Positions 1-11,840 of a stretch of DNA of 64,000 nt are shown piece by piece (the first letter of the stretch is position 1; the number at the start of each line of letters is the position of its first letter). The stretch covers positions 1-64,000 of the forward strand of contig JNET01034047.1 in NCBI GenBank assembly GCA_000697455.1, written 5' to 3'. The DNA comes from Basidiobolus heterosporus B8920 (taxonomy: Eukaryota > Basidiobolomycota > Basidiobolomycetes > Basidiobolales > Basidiobolaceae). The translations under genes were made by a program, and so were the position numbers. The notes beneath the pieces are model-generated. The model searched no databases and was not told the origin of the DNA. It worked only from the letters and a program-made list of their open reading frames with translations.

Positions 1-151
1 GCTCTCAGGAGCTTGACAGTTTAGCTCATTTACTTGCTAAGAATGATTCCAGTCTATATACTATTGTTAGAAAGCTGCACTAACAGCAAATAGCTTCTTT
101 GTTTTAATTTGTTGAAATAAAGATTTCACCTCTTGGTGATTGTCACCCCCT
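1..151 (+). mobile_element. 3' end of a non-LTR retrotransposon (copy 1, truncated by window edge)
   Basis: This stretch is nearly identical to positions 891-1041, with a constant offset of 890 and only a few substitutions. It holds the last codons of an open reading frame (stop TAA at 81-83) and a short 3' untranslated tail. The tail ends in a small perfect hairpin, GGTGA-TTG-TCACC (about 135-147), followed by a C run. There is no poly(A) tail. It is read as the 3' terminus of a LINE-like element because the second copy carries a reverse-transcriptase-like C-terminal ORF ending in the same way. Confidence 0.7.
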
Positions 152-1041
152 AACCCTAAGACACATCCACTTGGTGCTCCTGTCAACTTTGGGCAGGAAA
201 CTCTATCCCCAGTTGACACTGCTGTTTACCTTGGTTTCCCATTGGTAAACCAGGGAATTGACTCTGAAGCTCACTTGAAAACCAGAATCTCTCTTGCCAG
301 GCAGGCTCTCAGAAAGCTCATGGCTGTTACTCCTCCTGACACATCTCTGCCCAGAATACAAGTGCTCCTCAAGCAATATGTCTTCCCAGTATAGGAGTTT
401 GGACTTCCACTCCTTAACCTGACTACCAAGCATTACAACAAGCTGGACAAGTTTTCAGTTTCTTGTATTTACTCTCTGGCTCCACATCTTCCTACAACAC
501 TATATAAGCAAGCTGTTCTTGGTGCATTCAAGCTGTTGCCTTACTTTCTGAGAATACTATATTTGAGAACCAGATTATACCTTAGACTCTCTCAATGCAA
601 TAATCTCCACATCAAGAACTGGCTTTCAAAGCACTATGTAGACTCCAGGTCATGTTGGAGAATAATACTGGGTGACCCTGCTGTGAAAAGATTTGCAGAC
701 TATGTTAGTCAGTCTGAAAATCAAAAAATGGCATACTCCACCTATCTGACAGACCTTTGGCAGGATTACCTCAAGACTCACACCCCATTCTTGCTTAACG
801 CTAATCCTTTCTTTCACAACATGGTTCATCTTGTAGATAAGCCTCTAATTCCATTACTCATGCCCCCATCACCACTAAATCTTGTACTCAGCTCTCAGGA
901 GCTTGACAGTTTAGCTCATTTACTTGCTAAGAATGATTCCAGTCTATATACTATTGTTAGAAAGCTGCACTAGCAGCAAATAGCTTCTTTGTTTAAATTT
1001 GTTGAAATAAAAATTTCACCTGTTGGTGATTGTCACCCCCC
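140..1041 (+). mobile_element. 5'-truncated LINE-like retrotransposon remnant (copy 2)
   Basis: One frame stays open from about 140 to the stop at 971-973, apart from a single in-frame TAG at 392-394. The conceptual product contains YLGFPLV followed by a helical, tryptophan-poor region, as is seen just downstream of the reverse transcriptase fingers/palm in non-LTR elements. The catalytic YxDD part is absent, so the copy is 5'-truncated and non-functional. Its 3' end repeats copy 1 including the terminal hairpin. The family assignment (LINE rather than another RT element) rests on the truncation pattern and these short similarities, and is moderate. Confidence 0.6.
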
Positions 1042-2424
1042 TAAGATGGATTTTTCCTAGTGAGAAAAATGTGGATTGCTGATCTTATAATGATGTTTTG
1101 GTGGTGATAAAGGATCCAGAAAAAAATCAACAGATTTTCTGCTGGTAGTCTGACTGCAATTTCTCATAGGGTTAATGTTAAAATCTATATAATTTAGCAC
1201 TTGATTATTCATACTTGCTCTCACCCTTATTTTACTTACCAATTTCCTCTGACACAAAATTCACATTGGGGTTTTACTTGAAATATTTTCACCAACTGAG
1301 AAGTACCAAGAATACTTGACTTTAACAAACACATCCAAGTGACCCCAAACTTTGCACACATGTTACCAGGACCTTCCTCAACACATTCTGAATGTTACTC
1401 TGTTTACCTCCCAACAAAAGTATAAAGGTTGACTTTACATTCAATAGTTCTCCAAGTGAAAACCACTCATTCTTCTAATTCCATCAATAACTTCCAATAA
1501 CTCTTAGAATCTCACATCACCTAATGGTTTATATGCCTTGCTTAAGTCACTTAATTCTTGGGCTCAGCCCTATACTGCAAAATGTTGACAAGCCTCATCT
1601 GAATCTCATTTTCTCACAAGAAGAACTCTATTAAATTGAGTGGAATGTCTGAAAAAAACAAGACATGAGGTAGAGTTTCTTACTTGAGAGTTTTTCCACT
1701 TGTTGGTTAGATATATTACTTTTTGCTAATAAATATTTTCACCTCCCTGATAACTTTTCTTCTCCCAAGTCCTTGTCTCACAATCCATTAGTGAAATGCT
1801 GCCTGAAAAGTAAGAACTCTCATATGTCTTTCTGTAAGCATATCTTGACTGGCTCCTCATCAATGATTCAGTAGTTATTACAAGCTGATAAAAGTCCCAT
1901 TAGGGGTTGGCATACACCTATTAACTACGGGATGCAGGGATATACTAATCCACGTACCTTTTTCAGTCACCTAACTCCAGATTTTTTTTCTGTCATAGAT
2001 GGTATTGGCAAACTTCAGCATTTTGATATTCCTCTCATACCCCTCACCTTTCTTTTTGCCAAAGAGGAAGTTTATTTAGTTGTATACTATCTGAAACTTG
2101 AGTCAGCATATAAGCTAGACGACTTGATAGCTTTCATGCTTCTTAGCTGGCTTTTTACTTGTAGTTAGATTTATTAAAATATAGATTTCAGATCAAAATA
2201 ACAATTAAAGTAAAGAAATTGGTAGTATCTCCAGAATCGCATTTAGACCTGATTGTGGCTTAGTAAATGAGGATGGTTTCGCTGAGTTATACACGATTCA
2301 CCGATTTACTAATGGATATTTTCTACCATGACTGTATGATATGTTGTGGTTAGGGTTGAGCTAATTCTAGTGCATGAAACAAAAGTATACCAGTATTGTA
2401 GCTCAAGCAAAGCTTGTTGACTGG
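1042..2424. other. gene-poor intergenic DNA
   Basis: About 1.4 kb of AT-rich sequence with no convincing coding region on either strand. The open frames present are short, lack recognisable similarity and show no splice-linked continuation. A telomere-like GGTTAGGGTT motif lies at about 2348-2357. Confidence 0.5.
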
Positions 2425-2490
2425 CTGATGCGTGGCTGATGCGTGGCTGGTGCGTGACTGGTGCGTGACTGGTGCGTGACTGGTGAGTAA
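2425..2490. repeat. 11-bp minisatellite, about 6 units
   Basis: Six tandem 11-mers run from CTGATGCGTGG (two copies) to CTGGTGCGTGA (three copies) and end in a degenerate copy CTGGTGAGTAA. The array sits about 100 bp upstream of the oxidoreductase start codon, so it lies in the promoter or 5' UTR of that gene. Confidence 0.85.
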
Positions 2491-2592
2491 AATGATCAAA
2501 TGACTGCTGAATATCAATAATGCTCAAGCGGCTGAAGCACATCAATAAAAAGAAAGCTGACCCCTCCAGAAAACCTTTCTAAAAATTACGCA

Positions 2593-4065
<1,473 letters not shown>

Positions 4066-4692
4066 CTTCTAATAAATGAGTCAAATACAGAGATAATAAG
4101 AGAATCCTGACAAAATGGTTGTCGAGTATTTTAGTAACTGGAAACCTTTATCCTATGGTTAGGTTGGCGGAAGTATGGGTTTGATTATTAAGCAACGAAT
4201 CAGGCTAATACCTGAAGAGTACAATACTAATTATGTCCGGGCGCACAATTCACCGAACCTGCACGGAATCCTTGTCGATCTGTAATATGAGCTAGAGATA
4301 ATATATCCAAATAACGGTGAGTTCAACCGAAGCTGTATCCAAGGGTGCGTCCAAATGGCAGCATAAAATCCCATAGAATCCCATAAAATCCCCTATTGAG
4401 AATCTCCACTGATCACCTTTAGCCTAATTCATCTGCACAATTCCTTGTTGTTACCAGCAAACCAGTTATACTTCATATTAAACCTTAAGTGTAGCGAATC
4501 CGGTTTACCTATCGATTGATCTTGAGTGGGAAATCCTCGAATGTGTGAAGGCGAGAAATATCGAAAAGTCAGATATTTAAGATTAGTAACGGCATTTCCA
4601 CCGAGCTTATAAGTATACCCGTCTGGTAAGAATCATCTTCGTAGTTTTAGTAAACTTTCGCTTTTAGCTAAGCTTTACACGGCTATTCAAAC
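4066..4692. other. intergenic region upstream of GlcNAc-6-P deacetylase
   Basis: No gene seen. It contains the 3' flank of the oxidoreductase gene, a short imperfect repeat around 4365-4394 (ATAAAATCCC-like units), and the presumed promoter of the deacetylase with a TATA-like CTTATAAGTATA near 4607. Confidence 0.5.
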
Positions 4693-6077
4693 ATGACTGC
4701 CTCCCAAAAGTCGAGATTAATTAGAATCACTAACGGACGCGTAATCCAGGGAGGACGAATAAAAGAGGCAGAGACCTTGTGGATCCAGGATGGAAAGTTT
4801 ATTGACCCAGAACGAACTTTCTGGGAACAGCGAATTATTCCCGATACAGAAATTGATGCTCAAGGAATGTTGGTTTCTCCTGGATACATTGACATACAAG
4901 TCAACGGTGCAGTAGGAGTTGACTTTACTGCTGATAGGGACAACATCGTCGAGGGACTGGAGCTTGTTTCTAAGGCATTACTGCGCTTTGGCTGTACCTC
5001 GTACTGTCCTACTCTTGTAAGTTCATTCCCTGATGCCTATAGGGAGTTGCTTCCGAAGCTGAACAAACGCCAGGGAAATGTGCGCGATGGAGCAGAGATT
5101 CTAGGTATTTTAGGGTAACTTACCCTCTGTCATGAATTTCCCATTCACCAGTATTAAACGTCATAGGTGTTCACTTGGAAGGGCCATTCATATCACCAGC
5201 TAAGTTTGGTGCACATCAACTAGAAACCTTATCCATATCTCCTAATGGAATAAGTGATTTCGAATCATGCTACGGATTCAAACTTGACTCTGAAGAAGCT
5301 TCGCATATTGCCTATATCACCGTTGCACCCGAAATGGAGGGAGTCATGGAAGTCATTCCTCAGCTTGTGGAAGCAGGAATTCAAGTCAGTATCGGTCACT
5401 CAGGTGCAACTACATGGGAGGCTGAAAAGGCAATATCAAATGGGGCGTCCATGGTGACACATATGTTCAACGCTATGCAACAGGTAAGTACAGATATTTT
5501 GTAAATGGTTTCAAGGAAGAGGAATTCATGGGACTCCTTTAGTTTCATCATCGGGACCCTGGAATCATCGGAATCCTTGGCAGCCCAAAGTACAATCCAT
5601 ACTTTGGTATCATTTGTGATGGGATTCATTGTCATCCCAACTCCGTAAAGATAGCTCATACGGCTCATCCAGATGGTGCTGTTTTGGTGACCGATGCAAT
5701 GAGTGCTATGGGGCTTCCTCCGGGCGAGTACCACATTGGGAACATGAAGGTTGACAAGAGTGAAGATAGGGTGTATATTCAAGGGACTACTATTTTAGCC
5801 GGCAGGTTAGTTTGCATTTGTATTCGAGCACTCGGCACGCTAACTAATTGACTTTAGCGTTGTAACGATCGATGCGTGCGTACGTAATTTCAAGCTGTTT
5901 ACTGGCTGTAGCATAGTTCAGGCGGTGGAAGCAGCCACGCTGCATCCAGCTAAAGCGTTAGGAATCACGCACAAGAAGGGAACCTTTCAAAGTGGTGCTG
6001 ACGCAGATTTTATCTTTTTGGATGATGATTTAAGAGTGAAAAGAGTGTTCGTAGCGGGCGAAGAAGTTTCAATCTAG
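4693..6077 (+). CDS. nagA: N-acetylglucosamine-6-phosphate deacetylase
   Basis: Catalyses GlcNAc-6-P + H2O to GlcN-6-P + acetate, the first intracellular step of N-acetylglucosamine (chitin) catabolism; it is the counterpart of Candida DAC1. Four exons (4693-5104, 5167-5483, 5543-5805, 5858-6077) encode 403 aa, normal for the family. Diagnostic motifs of the amidohydrolase fold: GYIDIQVNG near residue 57, GVHLEGPFISP with the metal-ligand Glu, SIGHSGAT with a metal His, THMFNAMQQ and FHHRDPGIIG, CDGIHCHP, and VTDAMSAMG with the catalytic Asp. The next gene on the same strand, 595 bp away, performs the following step, so the pair forms a catabolic cluster and co-regulation by GlcNAc is likely (inference). 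Confidence 0.96.
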
Positions 6078-6672
6078 TTTTAATGTTAATACCCTCTTCT
6101 ACACTTCCACCCTTCCACCCTTCTACATGTTTGAATCTAATATCATTAAACATTTATTGAACAAGTCTGGGTGGGTAAATGCGAGATGAGGCAGGTATTC
6201 ATAAGCCGCCTGTTACCTGGGCCTGTTACCTGGGCCTGTTACCTGGGCCTGATCCCTATATTCTCACTGCCTGTCGCTCGTGACCATAAAATGACCGGAT
6301 CACCTTTCCTCTCATCAAGAATTAAACCATTCTGGGAAACTCTTTCGAGCAACTCCGCTCTTGCAAAAAACCAGATATTTGGATTTTGGTTAGATGCACT
6401 TTCCTTTGTGCGATGTAGTCGTGGGATGTACATTGGTCAGTTTGAATATCGGTTGTGGCTTCATTAGTAATTGTTTTGGGATGGAATTCCTGAGAATGTG
6501 AATAACTAACCCTAAGTGAATAACCTCCCACCCCCACATTTCTCTCATATAAAGTGGCTAAATGTAGATGCCAACTAGGAGATTTTTATTTGTCGTAAGT
6601 TGTTTTCTTAGAGTGGCATTGTGTACTTTTCTGACTGTTTCTACTCCAGCCTTTTGCCAGAGAAAAGAAATT
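6078..6672. promoter_or_regulatory. nagA-nagB intergenic region
   Basis: Apart from the 13-bp minisatellite no gene is seen. An AACTAACCCTAAG telomere-like motif occurs at about 6504-6516. A TATA-like CATATAAAGTGG lies near 6546, some 120 bp before the deaminase start codon, so the deaminase probably has its own promoter. Confidence 0.5.
6208..6251. repeat. 13-bp minisatellite, 3.4 units
   Basis: Three exact copies of GCCTGTTACCTGG plus a partial fourth lie in the 3' flank of the deacetylase gene. They are locally much more GC-rich than the surrounding DNA. Confidence 0.9.
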
Positions 6673-7712
6673 ATGAGGCTGATAATTCGGGACAATTATA
6701 GTGCAGTGAGTCAATACATTGGTAAGTAGCTGGTTTATCACGGTTATTGGCATGAAACTAAGAGGAATCGCATTGTAGCGGAATATGTTCGTAGCCGTAT
6801 TATACAGTTCGAACCTAGTGAAAGTAGGCCGTTTGTTCTAGGTTTACCTACGGGAAGCTCACCAATTGGCTTGTACAAAGTTCTTATCCAATTTTACAGA
6901 GAGAGCACTCTCTCATTTAAGCACGTTGTCACATTCAATATGGATGAATATGTAGGTTTGCCGGAGGAGCATCCAGAGAGCTACCACTCATTCATGTGGA
7001 AGTACCTGTTCAAACATATCGACATCGACCCCAAGAATGTGAATATTTTGAACGGCAATGCTGAAGACCTTACACAGGAGTGTGCCAATTACGAAGCGAA
7101 AATCAAAGCCGTGGGAGGAATCGAGCTATTCATCGGTGGCATAGGGCCAGATGGCCACATCGCCTTTAATGAGCCAGGTTCATCATTAACATCAAGAACT
7201 AGAGTCAAGACTCTAGCCTACGAAACTATCTTGGCGAATGCCCGGTTTTTCGGCAACGATATTCACAAAGTACCAAAACTAGCATTGACAGTAGGGGTCG
7301 CGTAAGTTTAATTAATACTTCAGTTTAATTGAATTCACTACTAAGGCTACTTGGGTATTAGTACTGTTATGGATGCTCGAGATGTTTGTATCATTATAAC
7401 TGGGCAGCACAAGTCGCTTGCTTTGGCAAAGTGCATTGAAGAGGGAGTGAATCATATGGTACGTAGTAAAGATCATCTATATTTTAGTGCATCCATTTCT
7501 AACACTGATCTCTTCCGTAGTGGACAGTCTCGGCCATACAACTTCATCCCAGCGCTTTGATCGTCTGTGACGAGGACGCTACGAACGAACTCCATGTCAA
7601 AACAGTGAAATATTTCAAGAGCATTGAGCAGGTTCAAGATCAACTCATTGGCAAAGAGAACATTGATCTTAAAGGGTCTGTTCGAAGACTAAGTCCCAGG
7701 TTGATTCGTTAA
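6673..7712 (+). CDS. nagB: glucosamine-6-phosphate deaminase/isomerase
   Basis: Converts glucosamine-6-phosphate to fructose-6-phosphate and ammonia, the second step after the neighbouring deacetylase; it corresponds to Candida NAG1 and animal GNPDA. Four exons (6673-6721, 6779-7301, 7362-7458, 7521-7712) give 286 aa, close to the usual 266-289. Motifs: [13 protein letters not shown] near residue 54 (phosphate loop), [10 protein letters not shown] with the catalytic Asp, [18 protein letters not shown] with the general-base Asp/His pair, ALTVGVATVMDAR across the exon 2-3 junction, and [17 protein letters not shown]. The start was chosen because MRLIIRDN matches the usual N-terminus. Splicing to the ATTAG acceptor at 7361 is required to keep the conserved VGVATVMDAR. 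Confidence 0.96.
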
Positions 7713-7850
7713 TAAGAACGATATGAGTATGAGTATGACAGTAGTTTTATTTATGAATAAAGAGAGTAGTAAAGAGAACGTCTACAACCTGATGTAGTGC
7801 TGCATTTGATATGGCCATTAGTGAAAGGATGGAATAGGTCAAGCATTGAG

Positions 7851-8985
7851 CTAAGATGAGGAGTCAGGATTCTCGGCAAATGGATTTCTAACCCTTGTAT
7901 GTGTAAAGTCGACATTCTGTGATTTCAGGAAATCAACCACACTTGCAAAGTTTGTCTCTTTTGGCTGATAGTGGCCACTGTGTGGATTGATCGTTACTAG
8001 CCGGCCATGGTTGACACAGATCCCTCCAGCTGCTGCTACGCTCTGTCCTGCCATTATACTTGAATGCTGAAAGTAACCTTTAATTTTCCGGTGAATATAT
8101 AGATGATTGTCTGGGGACAGCACATATATATACTTGTGTTTGTTACGTAGAATTTTTTTTGCTTTGCGTGTTTCTGGGTCATCATTCGGATCATTTTCAG
8201 GCAGATACTCATCTTCGTCAACATTAGCATCTGCTGGGACCGAGTCAGGTAGAGTGTGAACTAAGGTTCCGTCTCTTGCATAAGTTAAAAGGTGTGTTGT
8301 GGGATCAACACAAACTCTAAATGCTTCTCTTTCCTCATAGGAACAATATTTGATTTTTTCTCTCATTAACCGCTCTCTTGGCCTCTCCTCCAGGTCAAGC
8401 TCTTTACCGTTGCCGTAGTCTAGCCAATAGAAAAAGTTCTGAGTGGTGTCCTTTTGTGTTTGCCAATATTGGAAATAAGGCTGTGTTTGTTGAGGAAATA
8501 TTAGCTATCATCTCTTTACATAGAGCATGTAGTGGAATACTTACAAGCAAATTAGAACCATAGCGATGTTCCACATCAACACATTCGAGCCAATGTTCTG
8601 TGAGCAGAAGTAAAGGGTTATCCTCGACTAATAAAGACCCCTGTTTAAATTCAGTAAGCGAGAAAACGATGGAACGGAAATATGTTATTCTACCTTTCCT
8701 AGTTTTGAGCTTAAAAAATGTGCCCGCTGCCAACGCGCTTTGGCTCTTTCAGTTGAGGATAGCTCCTCAAGTTCATCAGTTTTACATAGTTGATTTTGTA
8801 CAAAACCAAGTATTTCTTTCCATCTCGTTGCATTTAGGGTCATGCCTTGTATTTCACGTCTGGCACTTTAATACGAAATTTCTACTTTAGATAAGTGTCT
8901 TTGATGACATTTTATGACAGTAAAAAGGTTACCGATATCCACGAAAGGCTTTTTGAATAGTCACTGCACTTTTTTCTTCAGCCAT
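7851..8985 (-). CDS. IQ (calmodulin-binding) motif protein, fungal IQM-like
   Basis: Four exons on the minus strand (8985-8933, 8865-8694, 8640-8545, 8438-7851) encode 302 aa. An IQ motif, IQKAFRGYRARREI, lies at residues 9-22 and spans the first splice junction; it implies calmodulin or light-chain binding. The central part reads LTEHWLECVDVEHRYGSNL then FFYWLDYGNGKELDLEERP. The C-terminal third, with YIYVLSPDNHLYIHRKIKGY and a FQHSSIMAGQSVAAAG...GHYQP segment, is the conserved block shared by fungal IQ proteins and plant IQM proteins. The biochemical role of that block is unknown to me. It faces away from CK2 beta across a 463-bp divergent promoter. Confidence 0.82.
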
Positions 8986-9448
8986 TACTGTTATTTGCTC
9001 TCTGCAGTGTAAGGCTTGTATAGGGCTTATAATTTTGATCGGGAAGGGTAGTATATGAGGGTTATCTATTCACGTGGATAAATTCAACTACCTAACCCTA
9101 GGTTATATCAACAAGTCTTGCCCCCTACCCCTAACCCTACTTTTCTACGTCGCTGAGGCCATGTAGGCAGTCACAATCTAAACGCTAGGCAAAAGTCATT
9201 TGTTCCCTCGTAATAGTGGGGTTGTTGGAAATTTATAACTAATAATTATGATGGTTAATATCTAGGATTGTTAGCCGCCGTGTTTGCATTTTTTTGTTTA
9301 TTTTCTATACTTATTCTTTACGAAGGCCTTCACGTAGGACCCCGATATTCCAACAATAACAACGTTATCTTCCCAAATCTAGCAGTCTTTTCGTTGAAAA
9401 ATAAAGAGCAAATATTGTCTCTTCCTCATTGAAACCTACGCGACACAG
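8986..9448. promoter_or_regulatory. divergent promoter with telomere-like boxes
   Basis: This 463-bp segment separates the IQ-motif gene (-) and the CK2 beta gene (+). It contains CCTAACCCTAGG at 9091-9102 and CCCCTAACCCTAC at about 9128-9140, two AACCCTA boxes within 50 bp. No coding sequence is seen. Confidence 0.6.
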
Positions 9449-10857
9449 ATGAACACGAATAGCGAGAGCTCTAAACATTTCCCTTCCACGTACGATGAAG
9501 AATGTTATGGTTAGTTAGAATTCACGTTAAGTATATCTTCGGTTCCTTTGTTAGAATCTGAGGGTTGGATCCGATATAGACTTAGAATATGCAGTAAACC
9601 TTTCAAGCTCCTTTTTAAACCATGTCCAATAACTTTACACTAAGCCTGAGTTTTTTACTTTCCTTTCCTTTAAGATGAAACACCGATGGATTGCTCCTGT
9701 TAGTTCTATCATATCTCCTTCAATTTATTTGCCATTTATTTAACGTGCTTTCTCATTGCTTCAACCTAGCATCAGATAGCAGCCGTGATTCGGAAATAGT
9801 TTCTTGGATTACGTGGTTTTGCTCACTTTCTGGACACGAATATCTAGTGGAAGTATCAGAGGAATTTATAGAAGATGATTTCAATTTGACTGGCTTAAGT
9901 TCAATTGTTCCACACTATCGCGAGGCGATAGAAATGATACTAGATATAGAGCCAGGCAAGTAATTCTTGCTGAAATACTTTATCAACAATACCTATTCAA
10001 CCGTACTTGATGTATTTTTTAGAAAACGAACAGCCGGATATTGATATAAGTGTAATTGAATCTTCTGCGGAACAACTTTATGGACTGATACATCAACGGT
10101 ATATTCTAACTCGTCAAGGGCTTGAGAAAATGGTTTGAGCATCTCTACATGAGTATTTTCTCCCGAACAATTTATGCTAAAGTGATATCTCCAACAGGCA
10201 GACAAATACGAGAGAGGAGAATTTGGATACTGTCCAAGATACTACTGCAATGCCACACCTGTTGTACCATGTGGTAGTGTTGATACGCTAGGTACAGAGA
10301 CGGTGAAGCTTTACTGTCTAAATTGCATGGATATATATTCACCCCCTAGCTCAAAATTCCAGCATCTGGATGGTACATTAAATTCACTTTAATCACCAAC
10401 GGTTATTTTTCTAAAGCCAAGTTTAGGAGGATTTTTCGGGACCACATTTCCGCACATGTTCTTACTACTGCTCTATCCAGATGCATATCGAAGATACACC
10501 AACGAGATATATGTCCCCAAGATACACGGGTTTAGGATCCATCAAAGTAGTAAAAACGGTCCTAAAAATTCTTGGCTACGTACCAGGCCCACCCCTAGTG
10601 TTTCTGGATCTAGTACAGACGAGGATGATGATGAAGAGGAGGAAGGAAATCGTTGGAACGAATTTGGAATAACCATGTCCGGGATTGAGCAAAAGACATT
10701 GACGGAAGACGTGGCTAATGTAGATGGTAAGGAGATCAGTCGTTCTAGCCAACAACACTTGCACATTCTAACTTACTTTGGTTCGGTCGAAGACCCAGTG
10801 CCACCCAGTACCACTACTGATGCGGCAGCTCCAGGAATAGACTCTAATCAAAATTGA
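9449..10857 (+). CDS. CKB1: casein kinase 2 regulatory subunit beta
   Basis: Regulatory subunit of the CK2 tetramer, which docks substrates and stabilises the catalytic alpha subunit. Model: 9449-9509, 9776-9955, 10023-10132, 10198-10372, 10427-10857, giving 318 aa. Conserved blocks: [53 protein letters not shown], the zinc ribbon YCPRYYC...LYCLNCMD (four Cys), [12 protein letters not shown], and [13 protein letters not shown] tail of about 100 residues follows, with an acidic [10 protein letters not shown] run, longer than in animal CK2 beta. The second intron is GC-AG (GCAAGT at 9956); only this donor restores the conserved frame EPEN. The first exon and its 266-nt intron are the weakest part: phase fits, but the N-terminus is not conserved. 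Confidence 0.92.
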
Positions 10858-11840
10858 GCCAATTCTGTGGTCAATAGCAATGAGTTTATTTTAATCGACC
10901 TATTCAATCATTCAGTAAATTGGATAAGAAATTTAACAATCTGCCAGTTTGCAGGCTCTGTATTATTGCAGCATTTCGCTCCTAACCAACTAACCCTAAT
11001 ATCGATACACGATCATTTATTGGAAAAACCTGAGGTAAGTGAAGGACGGGTCTAGGCTGTTATGTGCCAGGTAATAACGCAATGATGTGCAGAGTTGAGT
11101 TAGGAATCTCATTCCAAATCTATACGTGAGATGATTTGCAGAGATCTGCTTCTGAATCTTGATTACCGTATCTTTATACCCCAAAGAATATTTACCAAAA
11201 TAGATAGCTGAGTAAAGCAATTTTCATAAGCCTCTCGTGGTTGCTCAAGTCTAGTTGATTGGTTATTTTTGCTAGATACATGTCGAACCAGGTGCCAACA
11301 TCAGAACCCTTGAATGGGTGATCAACAACGGCGATCAACATAGGACGAGATGGCTGGAGTAGAAGCATGTATAAGGGGTAGGGTTGTTACTATTTACATT
11401 ACAAGGAAATCTCAATTCTTGTTTGATTTTCCATAAATAATTAAACGATTCCTTAATTTGGAGATTTCCAACATTCTCAAGTTGAAGCAACTTCCCATCA
11501 TGCGCCAGTCAAGTATGAACAGTCCACAGTCATCGTTGTATGACTTTTGCAGATGATGTAACAACAGATAACTGGACCTGTGCTATACATGTGGGGTCAA
11601 AGTGAAGAATGGTTTGTTGTCTAAAAATATGTAAAAGTAATACTTCAACCAGTCTTCCGAGCTTTGTCTTAAGTGGATCGGTGGAGGATTGATGAAGATT
11701 ATATGATTTAAAATATTGTAATTGGTGCCATTTTAATAAGTAATGAAAGAATAACGATTGAGTAATTCGGAAATTCGATTTATTCAAGACACTTTAAGAA
11801 TTCTAAAGTTACCAACCTCTAGGTGTTAAGAAACGTTGTA
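10858..11840. other. intergenic region between convergent genes
   Basis: Nearly 1 kb between the ends of the CK2 beta and MFS genes, unusually long for a convergent pair here. I see no coding or RNA gene. It has AACTAACCCTAAT at about 10988-11000 and GGGGTAGGGTT at about 11375-11385. Confidence 0.45.

Noticed and set aside
1932-2168. 78-codon plus-strand open frame in the gene-poor left part
   Set aside because: No similarity, no splice continuation; could be chance in AT-rich DNA.
6208-6251. CRISPR-like array
   Set aside because: Units are contiguous 13-mers without spacers, and the DNA is eukaryotic; it is a minisatellite.
9691-9775. Hydrophobic N-terminal start ([10 protein letters not shown]) for CK2 beta
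   Set aside because: CK2 beta has no signal peptide; the region reads better as intron ending in CATCAG before the conserved [12 protein letters not shown].
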